Assembly: GCA_023548195.1 (NCBI GenBank)
Contig: JAJHZJ010000061.1
Location: 4,422,297 to 4,486,296 of the forward strand
Direction of reading: 5' to 3'
Length of the DNA: 64,000 nucleotides
Source: Bettongia penicillata ogilbyi
Lineage: Eukaryota > Chordata > Mammalia > Diprotodontia > Potoroidae
The notes beneath the pieces are model-generated. The model did no database searches, was not told the origin of the DNA, and was given only the letters and a program-made list of their open reading frames with translations. The translations under genes and the position numbers were made by a program. This document shows positions 11,441-23,611 of this stretch, piece after piece (positions within the stretch are counted from its first letter, which is position 1; the number at the start of each line of letters is the position of its first letter).

Positions 11441-11798
11441 GGTTAAACCATGGTCCTTGAGATTCCCATACTCTCTCATAGGTTACTTTTCTTTATTTCA
11501 TCATTTACAGGGAAGAATAAAATGCCTTTAATGGAAATATCTGAACATATTTCTTTCCCTGAGGGATATTTTCTTATACAATTCAAGCTATCTTTTCTAT
11601 CTAACATGTTACAAGAAAATTAGAAGTTGAGAGGAAGTAGCTTAATGGGAATATCCTCAGTGAATCTCCAGAGTATGGAGAATTCTTTTAAACCAGGGAA
11701 ACTCCTCTTATCTCCATTTAGTTGCAAGACTTTTATACTTTAGATGAAATATTGCCATTTTTTACATTTTATTAAGTTTCTATAGCAAAAACTTTCAA
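11441..11798. other. Unique AT-rich sequence
   Basis: I see no gene or recognisable repeat here. Confidence 0.4.
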
Positions 11799-11799
11799 A

Positions 11800-11985
11800 A
11801 TTTTAGTTTCAGAGTCTGACTCTGGAGTCAGAAGACCACCTCTGACACCTAATGTCTCTGTACCATTGGTCAAATCACTTAGCCTTCCTGGGCTTTGGTT
11901 TATTTCTAAAATAAGAGAATTGGATAGATGGTTTCCGATACTCTTTTTGGCTCTGCATCTATAATCCTGTGGTCATATGATCCCA
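11800..11985 (+). mobile_element. tRNA-derived SINE with L3-like tail
   Basis: 'gactctggagtcagaagacc', 'ggtcaaatcacttagccttc' and a tail ending 'gtggtcatatgatcc'. The tail resembles the CR1/L3 3' end, which distinguishes this SINE class from the RTE-tailed class. Same class as 27,475 and 35,905. Confidence 0.7.
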
Positions 11986-11999
11986 ATATCTGTGGCTTA

Positions 12000-12535
12000 A
12001 AAGTATCGTTCATTTAGTCAATAAAAATTTGTTAAAAATCTGTTATATATAAAACACTGTGGTAGACCCCAAAGGAAATGCAAAGGAGGCATGATCCTTG
12101 TCTTAGTGGAGCTTTCAGACTTAGTAGATGAGATCTATGCAAGATAGCTTTAATATAAAATAGAATATGAACTTGAAAAATAAGGGAGATACAAAAGCAA
12201 ACAGAAAAGGCAAGGACATTCAAGGCATGACCAATGAATAGCATGTAATCTGTTGGGTTAATTATCATACACAATGAAGAATATTGGAAGGTGGCAACCA
12301 GAAAGGTAGACTGTGGTTAAACCATGAAGGAATCTTAGCTGTATCCTGAGGCTTTTTATTTTATTCAGTAGATAATGGGGAGTCATTGACAATTTTGGAG
12401 TTAGGGGTTGGTATAACCGATTTATACAATAAGAAGTTATTCCAATGGCAATATGTAAAGAGGTTTCAAGAGGAAAGAGACTAGAAGACAGACCATTATG
12501 AAAGTTATTATAATGATCTAGACAGGGAAGGAGAC
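12000..12535 (+). mobile_element. Ancient interspersed repeat, family unresolved
   Basis: Same consensus as 7815 but longer: 'ttagtggagctttcagactt', 'gataatggggagtcattgac' and 'aatgatctagacagggaagg'. No open frame. Confidence 0.5.
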
Positions 12536-12544
12536 AGATATGAA

Positions 12545-13345
12545 AAATGTTTGGTTGCTCAGTCATGTCAGACTATATAGCACGTCAGGCATTTCTACTC
12601 ATTATCTTTCAAAGTCTGTCCAAATTCATGTTTATTATTTCCATGATACTATCTATCCATCTCATCCCCTGTTCCTTTTGCCTTCAATATTTCCCAATAT
12701 CCAAGTCTTTTCCAGTGAGTCCTGTCTTCTAATTATGTGGCCAAAGTATTTAAACTTCAGGTCCAGTATTTGACCTTCCAATATGAATTTAATTCTCTAA
12801 GTATTGACTGATTTGATCTCCTTGATGTCCAGAGGACTTTCAAAGTCTTCTCCAGCACCACAATTTGAAAGTATTAATGCTGTGGCACTCAGCTTTCCAT
12901 ATAGTCCAACCCTCACAGCCATATGTTTCTACTAGAAAAACCATAGCTTTGACTTTATGGACCTTTGTTGGCAAAGTAATGTCTCTGCTTTTCAGTAGGC
13001 TGTCCAGGTTTGCCATAGCTTTTTTTCCAAAGAGCAAATATCTTTTACTTTCATGGCTGCAATGCAGTCACTGTCTGTAGGGATCTTTGAGCCTAAGAAT
13101 ATAAAATCAGACATTCCTTCCATTTCTTCTCCCTGTTTGCAGGAAGCGATGGGACTAGGGGCCAAGATCTTATTTTTTTTTATGCTAAACTTTAAGCCTG
13201 CTTTTATACTCTCTATCATGAAGTTCATCAAGAAGCTTCTTAATTCATCTTCACTTTGGGGCCATCAGAGTGGTATCTTCTGCATATATTTGAGATTGTT
13301 GGTATTTCTACTGAAAACCTTAATTCCAGCTTTTGATCCTTCCAG
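12545..13345 (-). mobile_element. BovB/RTE-type LINE, 3' part of reverse transcriptase ORF
   Basis: Minus-strand translation of broken frames shows the RTE C-terminal region: 'EGMSDFIFLGSKIPTDSDC' (near 13,130) and 'AMANLDSLLKSRDITLPTK' followed by 'VKAMVFLVETYGCEGWTI' (12,840-13,037). These match the end of the BovB RT domain. It ends at about 12,545 with 'ggttgctcagtcatgtcaga', the tail shared with RTE-tailed SINEs. At least one frameshift separates the pieces. Confidence 0.85.
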
Positions 13346-14784
13346 CCTGTAATTTACAGAAGTAGAAATGATAAGACTTAGGAACTAATTGGATGTTGGG
13401 ACAAAGGAGTGTGAAAAGTACAAAATTCCTCCATGGTTTCAGATCTGAGTCAATAGAAGTCTGTGGTACCATTAATAGGAATAAAATAGTCAGATGAAGC
13501 AAGGTTTGTGAGAAAGAAGGTTCATTTAGTTTAAGACATTTAAGCTTAAGGTATCAGAGAGATATTGACATGGAGATGTGGCTACAGAATTCTAGAGAGA
13601 AATTAAAACTAGAGATGTGATTTGGTAGTAAAAATGGATGCATATAAAACAAGAAGAAGCAATATAAGATGATGCAATTAAGGGTTACATTTTAAGATTT
13701 ACATGTAAGAGTTACATCACTGGCTTTTAGTTTTTTCTTCTTCTTTCTAAAACATGAAGACCAAAATGAATATAGAATGTGTCAACCTATCACATTATAG
13801 TCTGAAACAATTTGTACTGAGACAGACATCCAAAATATACATATTACCAAACTGGATACCACAAACCAATTTTTTTTCATTTCCTTATACTCTGATAAGT
13901 CTTAAAGATTAGGAAGTTTAATCAGCTCCATAAGCTGCATGTTGACAAATTATTTTTTCAAAGTCTAATGATTAGTTATGAATCTCATTTTAAGATATAG
14001 TTTTAGAAGATTCAGTAATACCTATTCTGTGAAAACAATTACATTGAAAATATAATCTTGATCCACACAGATGTTATTTCATTCAAGGGGCCATGATTTT
14101 GTGAACATCACTTTTCATTATTCAACTTTGGAGAGATGAAGGTTCATGACCAAGTTTCAAATGAGTCCCTAATACCACACATGCAAATCTGCACCTGCAT
14201 CCATTTACTCACGCAAAGGATTTCCATCTGCAGGCACAAATTGAGTAATTAAGCAGCTAACTAAAAGATCAGCAAATGTAAATGCTTATTAGCCCATCAG
14301 TAAATTGATACTCAGGCAGCCTTTCTAAGCACGGTTTATAGTCCCATTTTGTTTCCCCTTCCAAATTGAAATAAAATGCTAATCCTGCCTTGGATTTTCT
14401 AAGTTTCATAATATAGTTGCTAGACCAAACTATCATAATGTTATAGGTAGAGCTGTAACCAGGAATTTTTGTGCCCCAGGAAAGTACCACAAACCATATC
14501 CAGCACAAGTAACATATAGTCCTGAGCTAAATGAAGAGTTGTGGAAAAGAGAAAAGGTGGAGAAGGAGAACATATCATTTGATAGTTTCCTTTTTAAATG
14601 ATTTATTCTTACTAACTAGATGCTATGCTATTTTGTTTCTGTGATGCTAGATGACAAGTACTGTCAGTATCCTCTTATTTCTGAACTTTACAAATTTAGC
14701 ACCTTGAGACTAGTGACCCTGCCCTAGTTATAGTTCTATTTAAGAAACTCTAAAAATATTTCTAAATGAATTTTACATAAAGAT
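13346..14784. other. Unique sequence with a possible conserved non-coding block
   Basis: No repeat is recognised over 1.4 kb. Around 14,160-14,420 the composition is balanced and low in simple sequence ('gagtaattaagcagctaact', 'aaataaaatgctaatcctgc'), which is what conserved non-coding elements often look like. This is an impression only. Confidence 0.35.
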
Positions 14785-14965
14785 TTCATAGAATTGGCAG
14801 AATCTCATTATTTAAAGTGACCTCACAGGCCATCTAGTCCAATCTTTACCTAAACAAGAATCCCCACAATAATATACCTGACAAGAGTAAACAAGTCCTT
14901 GCTTTAAGTAAGGAAGAACCCACTACCTCCTAAGGCAGCTTACTTCAGCTCTAATTATTGGTATA
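14785..14965 (-). mobile_element. CR1/L3 LINE 3' end
   Basis: 'ggccatctagtccaatcttt', 'acctgacaagagtaaacaag' and 'gaacccactacctcctaagg' are the reversed L3 3' end. Homologous to 7585-7800. Confidence 0.75.
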
Positions 14966-15180
14966 TATTCTTTCTCACAATAATCCACATTTATGTGATG
15001 CTTTAGAGTTAATGAAGCGCTTTCCTCATGTAACAGGGGGACTACACACATACCAATTCAGTGAGGCAGCTAAAACAAATACTAGTCCAATCTCCATTTT
15101 ATAGATGAATAAATGGAGGCTCCTAGTAAATGCCCACAGTTAAACAGGTAGTAGCAAAGGCTGGTTTCAGATCCAAGAAG
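14966..15180 (-). mobile_element. MIR/CORE-SINE-like fragment
   Basis: 'acatttatgtgatgctttag', 'ctccattttatagatgaata' and 'cccacagttaaacaggtagt' follow the reversed order of an old tRNA-derived SINE. Confidence 0.5.
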
Positions 15181-15371
15181 TTTTTGTACCCCACTTGAGG
15201 TCTCTTTCCACCATATCAATTTTCTCTTTGACACTTTAGGAGAATTATCACATCCTCTAAAAACAAATAAGCTTGGTACCCATCTCATCAAAAACTGAAT
15301 ATTTAAAAATAAAAAGAAATACCCAAGAGTATAAAATTTTAAATTTCAATGGAGCTTCAGATATTATCCAT

Positions 15372-15485
15372 ATGAAATGAAGGCTCCATGAAGGCAGGGA
15401 CTGTTTCATTCCCTCTTTGTGTCCCCAGCAACTAAGTCAATGCCTGAAAAATCATAGGGACTTAAAAAACGCCAGCTGATTGACT
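15372..15485 (+). mobile_element. L2 LINE 3' end
   Basis: 'ctccatgaaggcagggactg', 'tttgtgtccccagcaac' and 'agggacttaaaaaacgccag' match the L2 3' tail. Confidence 0.65.
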
Positions 15486-15629
15486 TGTTTAGTTCAATCC
15501 TCATTTCACAGACAAGGATGCTGTGTCCCAGAGAAATGGAATAAAGATAAAATAAAACATAGGCCTTGATCTCCTTTGCAACTCTAAACTGCTAACTTTG
15601 GGAACTGGGACTTAAAAAAAAAAAATCTG

Positions 15630-16622
15630 GGCATTCTAGAATAAGAATATTCCAGGTTTTGGAATGTCTAATTGGTGAAAATTAATAAATATCAACATAA
15701 AGTGGGCTCACATAATGAAGGAGGTATAATTAAGCAACAATTCATGTAGAAAAGAACTTAGATGTTTTAGTGAAATGAAAACTCAGTGTCTTACATAGTA
15801 GAAAATACTCCATACTAGGAACAAAGGGAGATGAGTTTGAATTCTGGTTTTAGCATATCCTATGTGACCACAGAGAAGATGCCTTACCTCACTGAGACTC
15901 AGTTTCCTCATCTGTAAAATGGAGATAATAATGTATTTGTCTCCTCCCTCTCCTCCCACCTCACAGAGTTATTATGAAAAATACACTTTGTAAATCTTAA
16001 AGGATTATATAAATGTGAATTGTAAGTATTATCAACAACACATTGTGGCAGCCAAAAAGCTACTGCAATCTTAGTCAAAGCATAGTCTCCTAAATGAATA
16101 AAGTTAGAGTGCTAGAGTACTCTTCCTGGGCCAGGATCCATGCAGAATAATGTGTTCTTGTTGCTGCATTTTCAGAAAGGCAGATGGGAGGATGCAGAGG
16201 GAAGTGGTAACCAGGATAATGAAGGGACTAGAAGCTATGCTAGAACATTTGAAAGAATCAGGAAAGCTTAACCTGGAAAAGTAAAAAGTTGAGGACATGA
16301 TAGCTGTCATAGTTTTTGAAAGGCTACCATATAGGAGATGAATTAGACTTGGTATGCTTGTAGCATTAGGGTAACATTAGGGGCAAGAAATGATAGCCAC
16401 AGAGCAACAGATATCAGTTAATATAAGAAATATATCTAATGATTAGAGCTATTCAAGAATAGAATGAGCTACCTCCAGAAATATTGAGTTCCACCTCACG
16501 GTAGACATACCAAAAGAAGCTGAATGACTCACTGTTTGTGGTATTATAGAAAGGATTCCTCCTTAGGGCTTGGATGTGTTGAAGGAAATGACCTCTGAGG
16601 TTCCTGCTAACTCTGAGAATCC
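15630..16622 (+). mobile_element. CR1/L3 LINE 3' part, split by a SINE
   Basis: The L3 consensus is visible before the SINE ('caattcatgtagaaaagaac', 'gatgttttagtg') and after it ('ggcagccaaaaagctactgc', 'aatcttag'). It continues to the 3' end 'gaaggaaatgacctctgagg', 'ctctgagaatccatgattcc'. No open frame. Confidence 0.75.
15815..16036 (+). mobile_element. tRNA-derived SINE inside L3
   Basis: 'gatgagtttgaattctggtt' (degenerate B box), 'ctcagtttcctcatctgtaa', then 'tataaatgtgaattgtaag' as the tail. It interrupts the L3 element. Confidence 0.75.
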
Positions 16623-16799
16623 ATGATTCCATTTAAAAAAAAAATCCAAGAAAAAAATTGATGGAAATCCAGGGCAGTCTGTTCTTTCAAGAAATTATTA
16701 TTCCAATTTATTCTAATGGACTTCCTTTGATTACTTTCCACTGAAATAAAAAATTTCATTAGGAATAGAAAATATAACTTTGCTTTGAGCCCATGAATG

Positions 16800-16985
16800 C
16801 CTTGTCCTGGCTCTGGAGCACGCATATGTTTGTGTTTCAAATAGAAAATGAATGTACAAATGGAGCCCTGTGGACATTCAAATTCATCCTCTCTCATATT
16901 GAGTGATTACCTTTTCTACTCCATTTATTCGAGATAATGAAAATAAATGGACTATTTATGGTATCTACTTGAAATTGTTTTCTTT
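16800..16985 (+). repeat. Unclassified repeat, unit 1
   Basis: It shares 'ctggctctgga', 'tttgtgtttc', 'ctcatat' and 'aatgaaaataaatg.actatt' in the same order and spacing with 20,975-21,165. I cannot assign it to a known family. Confidence 0.5.
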
Positions 16986-18299
16986 TGAGGACTTAATTTA
17001 TAGCCAAGGATGTATTCAAAATGGTTTGAACATATCTTTTTCCTTAACCAGCTTAACATGAAATTTGATAGATTTATTGTAGACCAGTGGCTCTTTGTGT
17101 GGTTGTTGATTATAAACCTACTAAATACCCATAAACTTAATAAAAAATAAAATAAATAATATGTATAATTACACACAAATTTTTCTTCAAAGGATAAAAA
17201 GAAATGGGGCTTTTATTTTGGATAAAATCTTTGACTTTTTAATCTCCATTACAGTCTGCCAGAGGACCACCTATATAGCTTCTCTAAAGTCTTAGAAATT
17301 AAATTCTAAGTCTTATAATAAGCTTTTCTTCTAAATAAATATTCTAAAAGTTAATTTCCATTCTTCCTAGCATACTTACAGTGTGCCGTCTAATTGGCTC
17401 TTCAGATTTCTCCAGTTTCCTTTTGTTCTTCTTCAAGTTACTTGAACAATATTACCTACAAAAAAAAACAAACAAACTCAAATGTGAAACTGACCAAACT
17501 GTAGGTTGGAAATAGTCATTGTGCCACAAGAATGTGGAACTGATATTTTAACTGTTATCAATACTTCTATGAATGTGATCTTGTTAATGTGGATACTCAA
17601 TTCAGTCAATGTAAAGAGAAATTCCCCTCACCAGTGGGAATCTCGTTCATGCCCTCCCATAAATGCTTCATCCCCAAGAACTGGAACTGGCATACAGAAA
17701 TGAGGGCTTTGCTAAAGTGTAAGTATGGAAGGGGCATGTTTCTTCTACTCCAATAATGTTCATTCCATTCTGTCCAAATCTTTGTTGCTACAATCTGTGG
17801 ATTTCCAGTTTACTTTCCTTCTCATTAATAGATGCAATACTTGGTTCCCAGTCTTCTTCCCCATCCCAGTCCACACACCATTCCAATACTCTGCTATCCC
17901 ATTTGCTTAATTTTCCCAATTCTCAGGACCTCAGTTTTCAGGTTATCTCATCTATGCTAGTAATGGTCATTCTTAGTTTTTTACCTCCCTTGACTCAATG
18001 CCCCAGCTACTCTGAATTTGTTCCAGGTACTGTAATTCATAACTAGAGTTATAATGATCTAATGTACTTAGAGCATTCCCCTACATCTCTTGACAGTGCA
18101 TGTGTTATCAGTGGAGCACTCATGCTGTCCAGCAGTTATCACATGCTCTCTATCAGTACTTATCAATAATCAAATATTAATTCATCAACTCCTCTGTTCA
18201 ATACACTGTGCTATGTGCTATGACAGTGACAGAAATACAAGACATTGAATTTTGACTTGGATACAGATCAAGTCAAGAAGTATTTAAATACCTACTGTG
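16986..18299. other. Unique sequence
   Basis: Nothing recognised apart from short A- and T-runs. The 60-100 codon frames at 17,506-18,046 overlap each other in different frames and look like chance. Confidence 0.4.
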
Positions 18300-19440
18300 T
18301 TTTTCTTTCTTTTTTCCTTTTCTTTTTTATAATCTTAATACATATTTATGGAATAAAACAAACATTTCCATAATATAGTATAAAAGATGATTGTACATGA
18401 AACTACAAATCTCCTGTAGACTTGTTATTTCTTTCAAATATACAACAAAGTTGTTATGTAAATTTCTTTTTTTCTTCTTTTTTCCTACCCTCCCCCACCC
18501 TGCCCTAGAGATGGCTACCCTTTGACACAAAAAGGTCTATATATGAAAAGTCTTCTATTCATACATATACTCATCAGTTCTTTCTCCATATGTAGGCAGC
18601 ATCTTTCTTCCTATGTTCTTTATAGTTAATTTGGGCATTTATGATAGTCAAAAAAACTTATTCATTCAAAATTGTTCTTAAAACAATATTGCTGTTACTT
18701 TATACAATATTCTCTTGGTTCTGCTTCATTATTTTGTGCAAGTCTTTGCATGTTTTTCCAAGATTTTTGAGTTCATTGTTTCTTATAGCACAGTATATTC
18801 CATCACAGTATACTCCATTCCCCAACTGATGGACATCCCCACAATTTCCAGTTCTTTGCCACTACAAGAGAACTGCTATAAGCATTTTAGAACATATAAG
18901 TTCTTTTCCTTTTTCCCTAATCATCTTTGGAAATAGTCCTAATAGTGGTATTGCAGGGTCAAAGGCTATATGTAGTTTAATAATTTACCTAACTTTGCTT
19001 TCTATCCCTTGTTCGTTTATAAATTGTTAGCCATCCATAAGTCTGATAACTAATATGTTCCATGTTTTTCTAATTTCTTGAACAATTTTTACCAAATAAT
19101 GAATTCTTATCCCCAAATCATAAGTCTTTACACCTGTCAGACACAAGGTTATTATGGGGGTTTTTTGCTGCTGTAAATTATATGTCTACTCTATTCCTTT
19201 GATCTACCTTTCTATTTCTTAGAAATTAGAACTACTGCCTATAATATAGTTTAAAATCTGGTGCTGCTAAACCTCATTCCTTTATATTTTTCCCATCATT
19301 TCCTTTGATATTCTTGACTTTTTGTTCTTCCAAACAAATTGTGTTATTGTTTTTCTAATTTTTTTTGTAATTTAATCGGAATGGCATTGAGTATGTAAAT
19401 TAATTTAGATAAAATTGTCATTTTTACTATATTGACCCTG
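18300..19440 (-). mobile_element. L1 3' UTR and ORF2 3' end
   Basis: The plus-strand view shows a T-rich tail, then 'agtatattccatcacagtat', 'actccattccccaactgatg', 'ctagtggtattgcagggtc'-like sequence and 'gtttactctattcctttgat'-like sequence, i.e. reversed L1 3' end and ORF2 C-terminus. Old and full of stops. Confidence 0.75.
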
Positions 19441-19444
19441 CCAA

Positions 19445-19735
19445 CAAAGTGTCTGTTTTATGTTAGGCTCTGTGTTACGTACTAGGACTACAAAGAAAGG
19501 CAAAATTCAGTCTTGGCTCTCGAAGGGCTTACAGTCTAATGGGGGAGACAATAAACAAACCGTGCACAAACAAGAGATATACAGGACACACTGGGGATAA
19601 ATCAAGAGAGAGATCTGAAATTAACAAGAATTAGCAAAGGCTTCTTGGGATTTGAGCTGGAATTTAAAGGAAACCAGGGGAAACTAACACGCAGAGAATT
19701 CCAGGTATGGGAGATAGCCAGTTAAAAGGTCTCAA
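19445..19735 (+). mobile_element. Ancient interspersed repeat, family unresolved
   Basis: 'cttacagtctaatgggggag', 'gagatatacaggacacac' and 'gaattccaggtatgggagat' follow the consensus shared with 7815 and 51,185. Confidence 0.6.
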
Positions 19736-20320
19736 TTCAAGCTCTTCAACTTTCACCTTAATTAAGTCATTCATCCTCCCTGGGCTCTTTTACCATAATC
19801 AGATAAGAAGGGAAGTTGAAACATGGAGGTGAAAGTCATCAGCTGTCAGCAATAATCCTGATAAGGACACCGGCTTCTCTCTCCTTCTGATGATGCCCAT
19901 AATGCAACAGAGAAATCTCTTATCTCTGGGCTGGTGTTAGATTGGTCAATCATATTGTGCTAATAGAACTTAGTGTTTTGGGGGGAAAAAAGGAGAAGGA
20001 GGAGGAGGAAGTAGAGGAGGAGAAGAAGAAACCAACAGAGCCAGGTGAGACCTCCCTGTGACACAGTAGTGGGGCTTCAAGGAGTCTGGTTATATGGGTG
20101 GTTTTTCTTATGAGTGTGCTTTTGTGTTCCCCTGTGTTGTATGTGTATCTCTGGAGAAAGCTTCAACACCAAGCCCACAGCAGGAGGTAGGAGACCCTTG
20201 CAATCAATGACTGTGGAACCCTGACACTCAGATTTGTTATCTTCTATAGAATGAATAAATTGGACTAAAAAATATCTAAAATTCCTTTCTGTTCTAATAT
20301 TCTATGAGTCTTAGCCTGTG
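19736..20320 (+). mobile_element. tRNA-derived SINE split by an unknown insertion
   Basis: The SINE body runs to 'cttcatcctccctgggctc'-like sequence near 19,790. It resumes at 'actcagatttgttatcttct' (20,226) and ends in 'ctgttctaatattctatgag'. Between the halves lie about 430 bases that are not SINE. Confidence 0.6.
19793..20225. other. About 430-bp insertion in a SINE, unidentified
   Basis: Non-repetitive apart from a GA-rich run at 19,982-20,032 (gga/gag triplets). It may be a solo LTR by size and position, but I see no clear TG...CA ends or duplicated target. Confidence 0.35.
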
Positions 20321-20601
20321 AAGTACTTAACAATCTAATTAGAGGGGATAATAATAGAAGTATAGAAAACCTGTTGAATTAATGTCTTTTCTATCACATC
20401 TAGAGCCTATGTAAATGATCCTTCAGAGGTCTGGGATTCCAGGACATGAAAAGGGTTCTATAACCCATAACTTCAGCAAATTCAAAAATTATTGCTTGAC
20501 ATTATCCCTAAAGTATTTTTTAAAAGTTAAATTATAAAGATATCTAGAAATAATCTAACATGTAATAGCTTGTTCAGCCTGGATTGCAAAAGTTTATTAA
20601 T

Positions 20602-20634
20602 GGGGTTGGGTTTGGTTTGGTTTGGTTTTGGTTC
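20602..20634. repeat. (GGTTT)n simple repeat
   Basis: Five or six imperfect GGTTT units. Confidence 0.85.
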
Positions 20635-20867
20635 ATCAAACTCAGTGGAATGCTGAGAAATCTCATCAATGGATTTTTTGGGATTATACTTGTTAGAAAT
20701 GAAAAATCAATGAAGTTGCACCTATAAAATCTTGGCATCCACACAATAAGATAAGGGAAAGATATTCTGGTCTAGGGATAGACATACAGAGAGTACTTTA
20801 TAATAGTAATAACAATTTTTATATTTACATGTTTAAAGGAAAAATTTCCCCTCTACATGTTGAAAAG

Positions 20868-20906
20868 GTTGTGTGTATGTGTGTGTGTGTCTGTGTGTGT
20901 GCACGT
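20868..20906. repeat. (TG)n microsatellite
   Basis: Interrupted TG repeat directly upstream of unclassified repeat unit 2. Confidence 0.9.
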
Positions 20907-20974
20907 GATATTTTAAGTCCCACAAGCCTCCTATGCTTAGAGAGACAGACAGTTTTCAAACTTTGCCCAGGTCA

Positions 20975-21165
20975 CACAAATCTTTTGCACTGGCTCTGGA
21001 ATACATACTTAACATTTGTGTTTCTAAAAGAAGCTAAATTTGCAAATGTAAGACTGAAGTTTTAATTTCTTCTTTTCTCATATGGTATTTGCCTTTCATA
21101 CTTAATTTATTATACATAATGAAAATAAATGAACTATTTCTGGCTGGCTTTGCATCTACTTCAGT
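20975..21165 (+). repeat. Unclassified repeat, unit 2
   Basis: Partner of 16,800-16,985. Both contain 'aatgaaaataaatg.actatt' near the 3' edge and 'tttgtgtttc' about 40 bases into the unit. Confidence 0.5.
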
Positions 21166-21784
21166 GTCTTGGAACCTAGTCAATATTGACTAATGATATA
21201 GTGGAATCTGCATTGCAGCAATAGGAAATACAATTTGCTAACTTTTAAAAATCTTGTTGAACTTCTTAGGGTCTCAGACAAAGTAAAATGCAGCATTTCT
21301 AGCTCAGAGTCCATTTAGCAATGATAATATGACATTGAGTTCAAAGAGAAAAAAACTTAAAATGTTTATGGAAAAAGTTCATTAAGTAATTTTTTAAAAA
21401 TCTAACAAAATGATGAGTTAAGTACCAATGAATCATTAACATAGGCATTAAATTTCCTTTGACATATAGGTTTTCAAATTAAGGAATTTATTTTTAAAAG
21501 TATTTGATATTCAAAGATTTTAATTTTAAAAAAATCACTGCAGCGAGAGAAGACCTATAGAAAATGCAATCTGCTGAGTCTTGCTTCCATACTGGGAATA
21601 TATACGGAATTCGTTTTCCTTTTCCAAAAGTATATGCTAAAATTAACATTTTATAGGTATTAAAGGTTTTAAATGTGTTCCCAGAGAACTTTAACTTAAG
21701 GATACGAGTTCAACCCAATGAATAATGGTTTGATTTTTATCAAGATTGTTAATATTATTGTTGTGATTTCATTTTAAATTTTTC
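21166..21784. other. Unique AT-rich sequence
   Basis: No gene or repeat recognised. Confidence 0.4.
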
Positions 21785-22680
21785 CTTATATACAGTTTTA
21801 GTTTTTCAACTAACAAGCATTTTTTTAAAAATTCTTTTCTTCCCAAATTATGCAAACATTTTAAACCACAAAAAATAAAAACAACTCCTCAATACATAGC
21901 TGCACAGTCCAGGAGATGAAAATTCCATATCAGACATACTCAAATATATATGTTTATTTCTTCTTTTGGACTCATGTTTTATCATTGCACTGACCAGAGT
22001 TTTAAAGTCTTTCAAAATTGTTTTTCTCTATAATGTTACTCTGGAGAAGGCAATGACAAACCACCCCAGGATCTTTGCCAAGAAAACCCCAAATGGGATC
22101 ACAAAAATCAGACATTAACTGAAACAAATGAACAACAGTAATAACAATGTCATGGTATAAATTTTTCTTTTTCTGGTGCATTTATTCCATATCTCTTTAC
22201 AGAGATCTTCCCAGTTTCCTTTGAAATTATCCATTTCAATATTTCTTACGGCACAATAATACTTCATTATTCACAATACATTCATATACCACAATTTGTT
22301 TAGCTATCCTAAATAAAGGGACCTCCTTCCCCTTATTTATATATCCCTTTCTTCTTTGAATTCTTGAGGGCTAGAGGTATAATAGGATAGCTACTATAAA
22401 AGTAGTATAGTATAATAAGCAAAGAAAATTTAGTAACTTTTTCAGCATTCTTCCAAATTACTTCCCCAATTTGCTAGACCATTTCACAGTTGCGTCTGTA
22501 GCTGTGTAGCTATTTTCCCATAACTTCTCCAACATTTTTCCATTTTCCTTCTTTTGAAATCTTTTTTCAGTCTGACAGGTATAAATGAGATGGAAATTCA
22601 AAGTTATCACTATTTGTATTTCTCTATTAGTGAGTCAGACCTTTTTTCCCATTGTTGTTAATAGTTTGAAGTTCTTTTGA
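21785..22680 (-). mobile_element. L1 3' end, old subfamily, split by a SINE
   Basis: The plus-strand view shows 'ttcttacggcacaataatac', 'tataccacaatttgtttagc', 'tttcacagttgcgtctgtag' and 'agtctgacaggtataaatga', the reversed order of L1 ORF2 end and 3' UTR. A SINE interrupts it at 22,035. Confidence 0.65.
22035..22140 (+). mobile_element. RTE-tailed SINE, 3' part only
   Basis: 'ctggagaaggcaatgacaaa', 'gccaagaaaaccccaaatgg' and 'gaaacaaatgaacaacag' are the SINE tail. The tRNA head is missing. Confidence 0.8.
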
Positions 22681-22689
22681 AAATGGCAT

Positions 22690-23590
22690 TTATTCATTGG
22701 CACAAAATATACTCAAAAAAAATAACTCTTTAAAAACCAGAATGGGCCAAATGGCAAAAGAGGTTGAAAACCTAACTGAAAAAAATAATTCCTTAAAATA
22801 CAGAAATGATCAAATGGGAACAGAGGTACAAAACTTCACTGAAGAAAATAATTCCTTAAAAATTAAGAAACTAATGACTCCATGAAACAGAAAAACAATA
22901 AAACAAATTCAAAAGAATGAAAAAATAGAAGAAAATGTAAAATCTCATCAGAAAAACAACTGATCTAGAAAATACATTAAGGAGAGAAGATTTAAGAATT
23001 ATTAGACTAACTAAATGCCATGGCTTTTTAAAAGAGCCTGAACATCTTATTTCAAGGAATTATAAAGGAAAATTCATATACCCAGAACTAGAGTACAAAA
23101 TATAAATCAAAAGAATCTACTTATAACCTCCTGAAAAAGATCTCCAAATGAAAACTTCCAGAAATGTTTTAGCCAAATTTCCAAAGCTCTCCTGTCAAGG
23201 AGACAATATTGAAAGGAGTCGAAAAGAAATCATTCAAATACCATAAAGACACAGTCAGGATCACACAAGATTTAGCAGCTATCACAATAAAGGAACAGAG
23301 AACTTAAAATATGATATTCCAAAAAACAAAGAAACTAGGATTACAGCCAAAAGTAACCTACCTAGAACTCATTACAGTCTTTCAGGAGGCAAAGAGATAT
23401 TTCATGAAATAGAAGACTTTTAAGCATTCCAGATGAAAAGACCAGAGTGTATATAAACTGTGACATTCAAAGACAATGCTCAAGAGAAACATAAAAAGAC
23501 AAAAATGAAAGAGAAGTCATAAGGTACTTGAGAAGTCACACTGTTTATATTCCTATGTGGGAAGATGATACATGTAACTCCTAAGGACTT
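22690..23590 (+). pseudogene. HAL1/L1 ORF1 fragment, broken
   Basis: An open piece (22,697-22,885) carries the repeating coiled-coil pattern 'KEVENLTEKNNSLKYR' and 'TEVQNFTEENNSLK'. Further downstream 'LITRKTTDLEN'-like, 'ITQDLAA'-like and 'KPRITYPAKL'-like sequences appear in other frames, so the RRM and C-terminal regions follow in degraded form. It ends with the 'tttatattcctatgtgggaa' start of the HAL1 3' UTR. More diverged than the copies at 1281-6416. Confidence 0.75.
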
Positions 23591-23611
23591 TGTCATTATT
23601 AGAGCAACATT

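Noticed and set aside
13053..13352. 99-codon plus-strand frame
   Set aside because: It is the antisense shadow of the RTE reverse transcriptase on the minus strand.
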